Below are positions 46,513 to 54,095 of a stretch of DNA of 64,000 nt, piece after piece. Made by a program: the position numbers and the translations under genes. The DNA comes from Pseudomonadota bacterium (GTDB lineage: Bacteria > Pseudomonadota > Alphaproteobacteria > Rhizobiales > Beijerinckiaceae), in contig JAIUNR010000001.1 of assembly GCA_020161575.1 (NCBI GenBank), forward strand, positions 434,001 through 498,000, given 5' to 3'. Within the stretch, counting starts at the first letter, position 1. Each line of letters begins with the position of its first letter. The notes under the pieces are model-generated. The model was not told where the DNA came from. It saw only the letters and a list, made by a program, of their open reading frames with translations, and did no database searches.

Positions 46513-46615
46513 TTTTGTCCTGCTTCCACCGATGCGGGGTTGCGCCGTTGCCTCTCTTGAGCTTCATTCAGGCAAAAGCATACGCGCAGGCGATGCCCGT
46601 TTCCGGATTGCTATC

Positions 46616-47542
46616 GTGACAAATGACACTGAGCGCGCCTCATTGCGCGCAAGCGGCGGGAGTATCCTGCCGAGTATAGCCCTGCGCTTGGCTGCGACGG
46701 GGCTCTTCGCTCTCATGACATTATGCGTGCGGCTCGCTTCTTTTGATGCGCCGGTCGGACAGATCATGTTCTGGCGCAGTGCGGTGGCCCTCATTCCCAT
46801 CGTCATCTATTTGATGATCCTGGGGCAGTTTCCCGCCGCGCTGAAGACTGCCATTCCCATGGGGCATTTCCAGCGCTCGCTGATGGGGTGCTCCTCGATG
46901 TTCTTTTCCTTCGTGTCGATTGCTTATCTGCCGCTCGCGCTGGCATCGGCGATTGGGTACATCTCGCCGATCATGGTCGTGCCGGCGGCGGCGATCATCC
47001 TGCGCGAGCGGCCCGGCCTGCTGGTCGCGCTGGCGGCTTTGGCGGGCTTCGCCGGTGCTCTGGTCATGCTCTGGCCAGCCTTGACGGGCCCCACGCTCGA
47101 TATCGGCACGTTGATCGGCGTCGGTGCCGGCTTCGCCATGGCCCTGACGACCGTCATCACAAAAATTCAGGTCAAGAATCTCACCGCGACCGAGCCTCCC
47201 GCGACCATCGCCTTCTACTTCGCGCTGTTCTGCGCGCTGGTGAGCCTGGCCAGTTTTCCCTTTGGCTGGATCACGCCGAGCTGGAGCGTGATGGGCTGGC
47301 TGGCCGGGGCGGGCATCCTAGGCGGATTGGCCCATATCGCGCTGACCGAGGCTGTCGCCCGCGCGCCGGTTTCCGCGCTGGCCCCGTTCGAATATACCGG
47401 CCTGATCTGGGCCTTGGGGCTGGATCTCGTGGTTTTCAGCCATGTGCCGAGCACGCATGGCTTGGTCGGAACCGCGATGATCGTCGCCGCGGCGGCGGCG
47501 GTCGCCTTCGGGGACAAGCTGGTGCCGCGCAAGGCGGCGTAA
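46616..47542 (+). CDS. DMT-superfamily transporter (two EamA domains)
   Basis: A protein of about 308 residues with ten hydrophobic helices in two halves, each an EamA-type domain (SIALRLAATGLFALMTLCVR at the start; PVSALAPFEYTGLIWALGLD near the end). Such proteins export metabolites or amino acids across the inner membrane. The GTG at 46616 gives the normal length for the family; an ATG at 46532 would add 28 residues that look non-coding, and neither has a strong ribosome site. It converges on the pfkB gene with six bases between stops. Confidence 0.85.
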   Translation: MTNDTERASLRASGGSILPSIALRLAATGLFALMTLCVRLASFDAPVGQIMFWRSAVALIPIVIYLMILGQFPAALKTAIPMGHFQRSLMGCSSMFFSFVSIAYLPLALASAIGYISPIMVVPAAAIILRERPGLLVALAALAGFAGALVMLWPALTGPTLDIGTLIGVGAGFAMALTTVITKIQVKNLTATEPPATIAFYFALFCALVSLASFPFGWITPSWSVMGWLAGAGILGGLAHIALTEAVARAPVSALAPFEYTGLIWALGLDLVVFSHVPSTHGLVGTAMIVAAAAAVAFGDKLVPRKAA

Positions 47543-47548
47543 GCTTGT

Positions 47549-48538
47549 TCAGAGAGTAAGGGCGGTCACCTGAACCTCGTTGGCTAGCCTGTCCATATCC
47601 GTGGCGAGGCCAAGGCCGGTTCCCGGGCTGAGCAGCGCCGCCGACCCCGCCGCGACGCCTTGCCGCAGGGCATCTTCCGGCGATTGCCCGCGCGCGAAGG
47701 CGAGGGTCAGCGCGCCGACGAAACTGTCGCCCGCGCCGACGACGCTTTTCACGTCCAGCGCGAGCGGGGGCGCGAACAGCGCGCGTGCTTTATCCTGGTC
47801 GTCTTTGCCCACCAGCAAGGCGCCTTCGCTCCCGAGTGAAAGCGCGACCCAGCGGGTTTTCCCCTGCGACACGTAATCCCGGCCGAGGCGGGCGAGGTGA
47901 GAAACATCCGCCTCCCCGGCCTTGGGCGGCGCGAGGCCAGCCAGTTCGTGGAATTCCTCGATATTCGGCTTGATCAGGAAAAGCCCGGTCTCCAGCGCCG
48001 CCACGAGGGCCGGGCCGGAAACATCGACAACGGCTTTCGCGCCCTGTGCCTTGGCAAGCGCGGCGGCACGGGCATGGAAATCCTCCGGCATTCCCGGCGC
48101 GAGCGAACCGCTGATCACCGCATGGGCGGCATCTTCGCACTGCCGCTCGAAAGCACGCAAAAGCGCGCGCCATTCCCGGGAAGACAGCGGAGGACCGGGC
48201 AGGACAAAGCGATATTGCGCGCCGGTTTCCTCCTCGAAAACGGTGACATCCTCGCGCGTATCCTCGCCGACGGGCACGGCGAGCATGTCGATCCCCTCGC
48301 GATGGACGAGCTGGCCGAGAACCGTACCCGCCGCACCGCCTGCGGGGAAAACGGCGCGGACATCGCCGCGCAACCGATGGATCACGCGCGCGGCATTGAT
48401 GCCGCCGCCGCCGGGATCCTTGCGGGCCGGCGCGCAGCGCAGCTTCATGAAGGGTTGCAGGCGCGTCACCGAGGTCGAAACATCGAGTGCGGGATTCGGG
48501 GTGAGCGTAACGATTTTCGGTGGGCGGTGATGGGGCAC
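47549..48538 (-). CDS. PfkB-family hexose/1-phosphofructokinase-like kinase
   Basis: About 329 residues of the ribokinase/PfkB fold. It begins KIVTLTPNPALDVS, the start of the 1-phosphofructokinase/tagatose-6-phosphate kinase branch. It has GGGGINAARVIHRL as the substrate-binding glycine segment and the catalytic GAGDSFVGA near the C-terminus. It should phosphorylate a sugar phosphate in the cytoplasm. The GTG at 48538 places the family start near residue 8; a TTG at 48565 is the alternative. No PTS genes are adjacent, so the physiological substrate is uncertain. Confidence 0.88.
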   Translation of the reverse strand: MPHHRPPKIVTLTPNPALDVSTSVTRLQPFMKLRCAPARKDPGGGGINAARVIHRLRGDVRAVFPAGGAAGTVLGQLVHREGIDMLAVPVGEDTREDVTVFEEETGAQYRFVLPGPPLSSREWRALLRAFERQCEDAAHAVISGSLAPGMPEDFHARAAALAKAQGAKAVVDVSGPALVAALETGLFLIKPNIEEFHELAGLAPPKAGEADVSHLARLGRDYVSQGKTRWVALSLGSEGALLVGKDDQDKARALFAPPLALDVKSVVGAGDSFVGALTLAFARGQSPEDALRQGVAAGSAALLSPGTGLGLATDMDRLANEVQVTALTL

Positions 48539-48633
48539 GTGGCGCCTGTCAGCAGGAGGAATCAAGTTGCCCTGATCGTTTCACGATCCGTGTGATTCGT
48601 CGCGCAAAAATCCTCTCAGGTGGCAGGCGGGGT

Positions 48634-50127
48634 TCAGGGTGTTGCGCCTCGGCTCTGCCGCCAGCGCAGGAACAACACGCCGATCGTGACCGAAATCGCC
48701 AGCACCACAGCGAATTGCGCTGCCGGTCCTTTGAGGAAAATGGCGTAATCGCCTTCGGAAATGGTGAGCGCGCGGCGGAAATTGATTTCCAGCCTGTCCC
48801 CCAGCACGAAGGCGAGCAGCAGCGGCGCGATGTCGAATTTCATCAGGCGCAGGAAATAGCCCAGCAAGCCGAAAGCCGCCATGACGCCGAGATCGAAACT
48901 CGATGCCTTCACCGAATAGACGCCGATCAGGCAAATGAGCAGGATTGTCGGTGCGAGATAGCCATAAGGCAGGCGCAGCATCGAGACGAAAAGCCCCACC
49001 AGCGGCAGGTTCAGCACCACCAGCATCAGATTGCCGATCAGCATCGAGGCGATGAGTCCCCAGAAGATTTCCGGGTGCTGCGCGATCATCAGCGGGCCGG
49101 GTTGCACGCCATGGATGGTAAGCGCGGAAAGGAGCACAGCGGTCACCGGGATCGCCGGGATGCCGAGCACGAGCAGCGGGATCATCGCCGCGCCGGTGGT
49201 GGCGTTGTTCGCGGTTTCCGGGCCGGCGACTCCCGCCACCGCGCCCTGGCCGAATTCCTCCGGGCGCTTGGAAAGCGATTTCTCGACCGCGTAAGAAGCG
49301 AAGGTCGATACGATATGCCCGACGCCGGGCACGATGCCGAAGACGAAGCCGATGAAGGAGCCGCGCAAAGTGGGCATCGCGGCTTCCTTCAGCTCACGCC
49401 GGTTCGGCAGCATCTCGCGCAAGGCGGGCGCTTTCGGGCGTTCGGTGATCGTCTGACCGAAGGACATGAGGATCTCGGAAACGCCGAACAGCCCGATCGC
49501 CATTGCCGCAAAGGAGAGGCCGTCGGCGAGCTGGAGCGAGCCGAAGGTGAAGCGCGGTGTCGCGGTCAGCGGATCAAGCCCGATCATGGCCAGCAGCAGG
49601 CCGAGCGCGATCATCGTCGCGGTTTTGAGCAGCGGCCCCGTCGCGGCGAAGGCCGAGATCCCGAGCGCCACGAGCAGGATGGTGAATTCCGCCGCCGGAC
49701 CGATCGCGAGCATCGCATCCGCGAGGCGGGGCGCGACCAGCATCAGGCCGATCACCGAGAGCACGCCGCCGACGAAGGAGCCGATCGCCGCGATCGAGAG
49801 CGCCGCGCCGGCACGCCCCTTCCGTGCCATTTCATAGCCGTCGATGCAGGTGACGACGGAAGCCGCCTCGCCGGGAATGCGCATCAGGATCGAGGTGGTC
49901 GAGCCGCCATACATCGCGCCGTAGAAGATGCCGCAGAGCATGATGATCGCGCCGGTCGGGTCCAACGAGAAAGTCAGCGGCAGCAGCAGAGCCATCCCCG
50001 CGAGAGGCCCGAGCCCTGGCAGGACGCCCACGATCGAGCCCCAGAAGCACCCGATAAAGCAGAACAGCAGGTTGCGCGGCTGAAGCGCGATCCAGAGCCC
50101 ATCAAGGAGAAAACCGGCGGATGTCAT
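48634..50127 (-). CDS. tctA: Tripartite tricarboxylate transporter permease TctA
   Basis: A 497-residue large membrane subunit of the TTT family. It has about twelve helices and the conserved GxxxGxLPGLGPLAGMALLLP-type N-terminal motif (here GVLPGLGPLAGMALLLPLT), plus PGVGHIVSTF and GAAMIPLLVLGIPA segments. With TctB and the periplasmic TctC it forms a secondary transporter for carboxylates. It follows tctB by 33 bases. The substrate cannot be read from the permease. Confidence 0.94.
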   Translation of the reverse strand: MTSAGFLLDGLWIALQPRNLLFCFIGCFWGSIVGVLPGLGPLAGMALLLPLTFSLDPTGAIIMLCGIFYGAMYGGSTTSILMRIPGEAASVVTCIDGYEMARKGRAGAALSIAAIGSFVGGVLSVIGLMLVAPRLADAMLAIGPAAEFTILLVALGISAFAATGPLLKTATMIALGLLLAMIGLDPLTATPRFTFGSLQLADGLSFAAMAIGLFGVSEILMSFGQTITERPKAPALREMLPNRRELKEAAMPTLRGSFIGFVFGIVPGVGHIVSTFASYAVEKSLSKRPEEFGQGAVAGVAGPETANNATTGAAMIPLLVLGIPAIPVTAVLLSALTIHGVQPGPLMIAQHPEIFWGLIASMLIGNLMLVVLNLPLVGLFVSMLRLPYGYLAPTILLICLIGVYSVKASSFDLGVMAAFGLLGYFLRLMKFDIAPLLLAFVLGDRLEINFRRALTISEGDYAIFLKGPAAQFAVVLAISVTIGVLFLRWRQSRGATP

Positions 50128-50160
50128 GAATGGCTCTTCGAAAAGGGAATGGGATGGAAA

Positions 50161-50634
50161 TCAGCGGAACAGGATCTCGCCGATCACCCCGTAGGGCAGG
50201 CCGACGCCGAGCAGCTTGGTGAAAAGGTACCAGAGCCCGGCCGCGACCAAAGCCGCTGCCGGCGCGGCCCGGCGCCAATCCGCGCCGCCGAGCCAAATGA
50301 AGCCGCCGAGAAGGAAGAGAAAGGTTGCCAGCATGAAGCCGGCGCTTTCGAAAAAGGCAGCCCCGAGCAGCAATCCGGCGATCGCCACGAGCTGCTTGCC
50401 GCCGGCGATCTCGACAGGTGCGGTATCACGCCGGATCAGCGCGCGCAGGGCGCTGACCACGCCCATCGCGGCGACGAAGCCGCCCAGCAGCATCGGAACG
50501 GTGCCGGGGCCGGGAATGCCGGCCTCATCGGGCGGCGGCAGCCTTCCTCCGACGATAAGGAAGAAAGCGCCGGTGCCCGCGAGCATCAGCCCGGCGGCAA
50601 GTTCCGCCGCCCAGCGAGGCAGGGAGAGAGGCAT
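50161..50634 (-). CDS. tctB: Tripartite tricarboxylate transporter small subunit TctB
   Basis: A 157-residue membrane protein with four hydrophobic helices (AAELAAGLMLAGTGAFFLIV first, AAFFESAGFMLATFLFLLG third). TctB proteins vary strongly in sequence but keep this size and topology. It lies between tctC and tctA in the standard C-B-A order, nine bases after the tctC stop. It belongs to the same inner-membrane uptake complex. Confidence 0.9.
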   Translation of the reverse strand: MPLSLPRWAAELAAGLMLAGTGAFFLIVGGRLPPPDEAGIPGPGTVPMLLGGFVAAMGVVSALRALIRRDTAPVEIAGGKQLVAIAGLLLGAAFFESAGFMLATFLFLLGGFIWLGGADWRRAAPAAALVAAGLWYLFTKLLGVGLPYGVIGEILFR

Positions 50635-50643
50635 CGCGCGGCC

Positions 50644-51660
50644 TTACTGTTTCTTCTCGATGCCGAGTTCCTTGGCGACGGCGCCCAAGGCGGCAAGCTC
50701 GTCGCGGATGAGCGCGTCGGTCGCCTTGCCGTTGAGGACACGCGATGTCGCGCCCTGCTTCGCCATCGCATCGCGGAACTTGTCCGAAGCCGCCGCCTGG
50801 ATGAAGGCTTTCTGCAAGGTCTCGAAGACTGCCTCCGGCGTGGCCGCAGGCACAATCAACCCCCACCACAGCACGGTTTCGGCTTTGTCCAGCCCAAGCG
50901 CGGAGAGACCTTCCGCCTTCGGCACGGAAGGATTGCGCCCGGCGGAAGTCAGCAGCAGGCATTTCGCCTTGCCGGCCTCCACATGTGGCAGGATCGGCGG
51001 GAGCGAGCCGCCGTAGAAATCGACATGCCCGCCAAGGAAGTTCTTCGCGGTCTCTCCGGCGCCCGCGAAGGGGATGCCGCGCAGCTTCACGCCGATCGAG
51101 GAAAAGACCCGCTCCGCGGCCAGTTGCATCGTGCCGCCCACGCCATCATTGCCGTAGGTGTATCTGGTGCCGGGCTGCTTGAGTTTCTCGACGAGCTCTT
51201 TCGCATTCTCGGCCGGGAAATCAGGCCGGACGCACAGCACGTAGGATGAATAGCCCACCGACATCACCGCGCGATAGGAATCGGGCGTGTACGCCACGTT
51301 GAGGCTGTGGGGTGACGTGGTGAGCGGCGAATTCCAGATGAAGCCGATCGTGTAGCCATCCGGCTTGGCGGTCACGATCTGCGTGGTGCCGAGCGTGCCG
51401 CCCGCGCCGCCGCGGTTCTCGACGACGAATTTCTGCTTGAGATCGGCTTCGACAATCTCGGCCAGAACCCGGGCGAAGACATCCGTGCCGCCGCCTGTCG
51501 GGGCGGGGACAATCATCGTGACCGGGCGCGAAGGATAGTTCTGGGCCGCGAGCGTGGCGGGTAGCGCGAGCAGGGCTGAGGCCGCGCCGACCAGCGCCAG
51601 CGGCAGACGAAACACGATATGGCGGGAGTCGTTCCGGCACGATTTGGTGTAAATTGTCAC
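50644..51660 (-). CDS. tctC: Tripartite tricarboxylate transporter binding protein TctC (Bug family)
   Basis: A 338-residue periplasmic binding protein. A signal peptide (about residues 1-39, ending ALPATLAAQ) precedes the mature YPSRPVTMIVPAPTGGGTD, the typical Bug start. GGAGGTLGTTQIVTAKPDGYT is the family's ligand-loop region. It captures a carboxylate and hands it to TctAB. The start is a GTG at 51660 with AAGGAG six bases upstream. It is divergent from the amidohydrolase gene at 51811 with about 150 bases between, so both may respond to one substrate. Confidence 0.94.
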   Translation of the reverse strand: MTIYTKSCRNDSRHIVFRLPLALVGAASALLALPATLAAQNYPSRPVTMIVPAPTGGGTDVFARVLAEIVEADLKQKFVVENRGGAGGTLGTTQIVTAKPDGYTIGFIWNSPLTTSPHSLNVAYTPDSYRAVMSVGYSSYVLCVRPDFPAENAKELVEKLKQPGTRYTYGNDGVGGTMQLAAERVFSSIGVKLRGIPFAGAGETAKNFLGGHVDFYGGSLPPILPHVEAGKAKCLLLTSAGRNPSVPKAEGLSALGLDKAETVLWWGLIVPAATPEAVFETLQKAFIQAAASDKFRDAMAKQGATSRVLNGKATDALIRDELAALGAVAKELGIEKKQ

Positions 51661-51810
51661 ATCGATCTCCTTCTGGAAATGAATTCAATGCTTTCTGTGC
51701 CGCCATTCGGCCGATAACCATCTCTTGAGGCTTTTGTTGCAAGACGCAAGGCCGCGTTTACAATTTGGTTACCATTCTTATCCGGATATTCCTCGAGCGC
51801 GGTCGGGACC

Positions 51811-52641
51811 ATGCCTTTTATTGATACTCATGCGCATGTCTTCCTGCGGTCCCTGCCGATGGTCACGGGGCGGCGCTATACGCCCGGATACGATGCTTCC
51901 CTCGCTGATTACATGCGCGTTCTGACCGATAACGATATCGGATGCGGCGTTCTTGTTCAGCCCTCGTTCCTGGGAACAGACAATTCTTATCTCCTGAATG
52001 CTTTGGAGCGCTATCCGAATGCGCTTCGCGGTGTCGCCGTGGTTGATCCCTCGATTGGTGAAGACGACCTCATCGATATGAACCAGCGGGGCATCGTCGG
52101 TATCCGTTTCAATACGATCGGGCGCGATATCGACGAGATCGCCACACCGGATAACCGGAGCCTGCTCAGGCGGATCGCGGCGCTCGGCTGGCATGTCGAG
52201 GTGCAGGCGCAAGGTGGCGATCTACCACGTATTTTCCGCCATCTCGATTCCTTCGACGGGCATGTCGTCATCGATCATTTCGGCCTGCCAGACCCGCGCC
52301 TTGGCCTGCGTGATCCGGGTTTCCGGCACCTTCTGCGCGAGGGGGAGACGGGGCGAACCTTCGTCAAGCTCTCGGCCGGGTATCGCTGCCGCGGCCTTGA
52401 TGTTGCGCCGCTCGCCGGTGCGTTACTGGCGACCCTCGGCCCCCGGCGCCTGCTCTGGGGCAGCGATTGGCCATGGACGCAGTTCGAAAACGGTCGCACC
52501 TACCCTGGCATCGCGGCAGATCTGGCGCGATGGCTGCCGGATCTTTCGGCGCTTGACCAGATCGATCAGACGGCAAGCGGCCTGTTCCGCTTTTCGCTCC
52601 CGCTCCATCAGGCGATGCATCGTCAGCGCAAGGTTGCGTGA
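51811..52641 (+). CDS. TIM-barrel metal-dependent hydrolase (LigI/amidohydrolase_2 type)
   Basis: A 276-residue hydrolase of the amidohydrolase superfamily. The first strand carries the HxH motif (MPFIDTHAHVF), and the last strand ends in WGSDWPWTQFE with the catalytic aspartate. This is the pattern of 2-pyrone-4,6-dicarboxylate lactonase and related enzymes. Together with the divergent tctCBA genes it suggests uptake and ring-opening of a carboxylated lactone or aromatic breakdown product; the exact substrate is inferred, not shown. A good ribosome site is not obvious. Confidence 0.85.
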   Translation: MPFIDTHAHVFLRSLPMVTGRRYTPGYDASLADYMRVLTDNDIGCGVLVQPSFLGTDNSYLLNALERYPNALRGVAVVDPSIGEDDLIDMNQRGIVGIRFNTIGRDIDEIATPDNRSLLRRIAALGWHVEVQAQGGDLPRIFRHLDSFDGHVVIDHFGLPDPRLGLRDPGFRHLLREGETGRTFVKLSAGYRCRGLDVAPLAGALLATLGPRRLLWGSDWPWTQFENGRTYPGIAADLARWLPDLSALDQIDQTASGLFRFSLPLHQAMHRQRKVA

Positions 52642-52867
52642 CCGGCTGCGGCTGCAGCTTTACTTCCAAAATACAACCTTAAACTGAAAACAAGGGAATC
52701 TTATCTTCATTTTTACCATGGAGGTGAAGAGCTTAGCGCCGGCGGCCGCCCTGAAAGTCTTCCTTAAATCCTCTGGGCCAGATCCTTCCCCCATAATTTT
52801 GGCGATACAACCGCCCGGCACCAGAATGGGTGACCGAAATTTTGACAGGGAACTAACGGGGTCCACA

Positions 52868-54070
52868 ATGTCAGTTATTGCCCTGCGGCAGAAGCCGCAG
52901 ACCGAGGAGAAGAAGCTCGCCCGCCGCGCAGGCCGCGTGCTGGAACTGGAGCGGCAGATTGACCGCCTGTTCCGCCGCCTGCGCCTTGCGGTTGTTTTTG
53001 GCGGCGACAAGCAGGTCGAGGGCGCTGTTATCGAGCCCACCGGCAATCCACGCTCATGGAAGAGCTATGAGACCGTCGCCCGCGATATCGCCGCCTCCAT
53101 GGTGCGCGCCGGCTGCAAGCAGGTCTCCCTTATGCCGGACGATATGCGTCTGGGCGACAATCTCAGGGCGCAGGATGCGCATCTGGCCTGGCTGAACACG
53201 GGGGGCGTTCAGGGGCATTGCTCGGTGGCTCATGCGCCGGCGATGATGGAGCTGTTCGGGATTCCGTATATCGGCCATGACCCGATGATGGCGGGCATTC
53301 TCGATTCCAAGCATGTCTTCAAGCGCCAGCTGCGCTCCGCCGGCCTGCCGACGGCCTCCTTCGCGATCGTTCTCCCCGAGGGTGCCGGCTACCTGCCGGA
53401 GCAGGACCCGGTCTTCATGAACGCTTTCGGCGAGCAGGAAGGTCCGTTCATCGTGAAACCCGTCTCGGGTCGCGCGTCGCTCAACGTACTTTATGTCCAG
53501 AGTCGCGCCGATCTGGCCGCGGCGGTTGACGAGGTCTATGCCCGGACCCGCAACTATGTGCTGGTCGAGCAATATCTCTCAGGCGCTGAATATTGCGTGG
53601 CGATCGGCGGGCCGGTGATCGCCCGCGGCGGCCGCCTCGAGCGCCTTGATCATCCCTTTGTGTTCTCGCCGCTCGAACGTGTGCTCGACAAGGACGAGAA
53701 GATCTTCACCTCGATGGATCTGAAGCCGATCTCCGGCGAGCGCGCCCGCCTGCTCAATTCGGAGAGCGATGCGAAGGTTCGCGCCGAACTGGAGGCGCTG
53801 GCCATCGAAGTCTGGCGGCAGCTCGGCATCGAGACGCTGGTGCGGCTCGATATCCGCGCCGATGCGCAAGGCAAGCTTCATATCCTTGAGGCCAATCCGA
53901 AACCCGATCTCAAGGCGCCCGAAGGGGTGGTGACGAGCCTCGTGGCGATGGGTTTGGCGGAATTTGGAATGACTTACGACGATCTCATCCTGTCGATCTT
54001 TGCGGATCGCGTCGACACGCTGCTCAGTCAGCGTCGCGGCAGCGCGGACCGCCTGGTGCGGCTGGTTTGA
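52868..54070 (+). CDS. D-alanine-D-alanine ligase-like ATP-grasp enzyme
   Basis: About 400 residues. The Ddl-like N-terminal half shows LNTGGVQGHCSVAHAPAMME then LFGIPYIGHDPMMAGILDSK. The ATP-grasp half shows FIVKPVSGRASLNVLYVQS, YVLVEQYLSGAEYCVAIGG and the metal-binding end LHILEANPKPDL. The loop that is GSSVG in true Ddl is GRASLNV here, and the protein is ~60-90 residues longer than typical Ddl, with a charged N-terminal extension of about 45 residues. It probably joins an amino acid or peptide by ATP-driven amide formation, but not as the cell-wall Ddl. Start uncertain (52868 preferred, in-frame ATGs at 52718 and 52826). First gene of a four-gene operon. Confidence 0.8.
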   Translation: MSVIALRQKPQTEEKKLARRAGRVLELERQIDRLFRRLRLAVVFGGDKQVEGAVIEPTGNPRSWKSYETVARDIAASMVRAGCKQVSLMPDDMRLGDNLRAQDAHLAWLNTGGVQGHCSVAHAPAMMELFGIPYIGHDPMMAGILDSKHVFKRQLRSAGLPTASFAIVLPEGAGYLPEQDPVFMNAFGEQEGPFIVKPVSGRASLNVLYVQSRADLAAAVDEVYARTRNYVLVEQYLSGAEYCVAIGGPVIARGGRLERLDHPFVFSPLERVLDKDEKIFTSMDLKPISGERARLLNSESDAKVRAELEALAIEVWRQLGIETLVRLDIRADAQGKLHILEANPKPDLKAPEGVVTSLVAMGLAEFGMTYDDLILSIFADRVDTLLSQRRGSADRLVRLV

Positions 54071-54095
54071 TCGCTAAAGAAGACAGGGGTCGGGG

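Noticed and set aside
48520..51249. A 909-codon open frame on the plus strand opposite the tct genes
   Set aside because: Extremely rich in Arg, Gln, Glu, Asp and His with no fold-like pattern. It mirrors the well-recognised tctA, tctB and tctC genes on the other strand.
52842..52868. A TTGACA word just upstream of the ATP-grasp gene as a sigma-70 promoter
   Set aside because: The matching -10 position would fall on the start codon, leaving no room for a leader or ribosome site.
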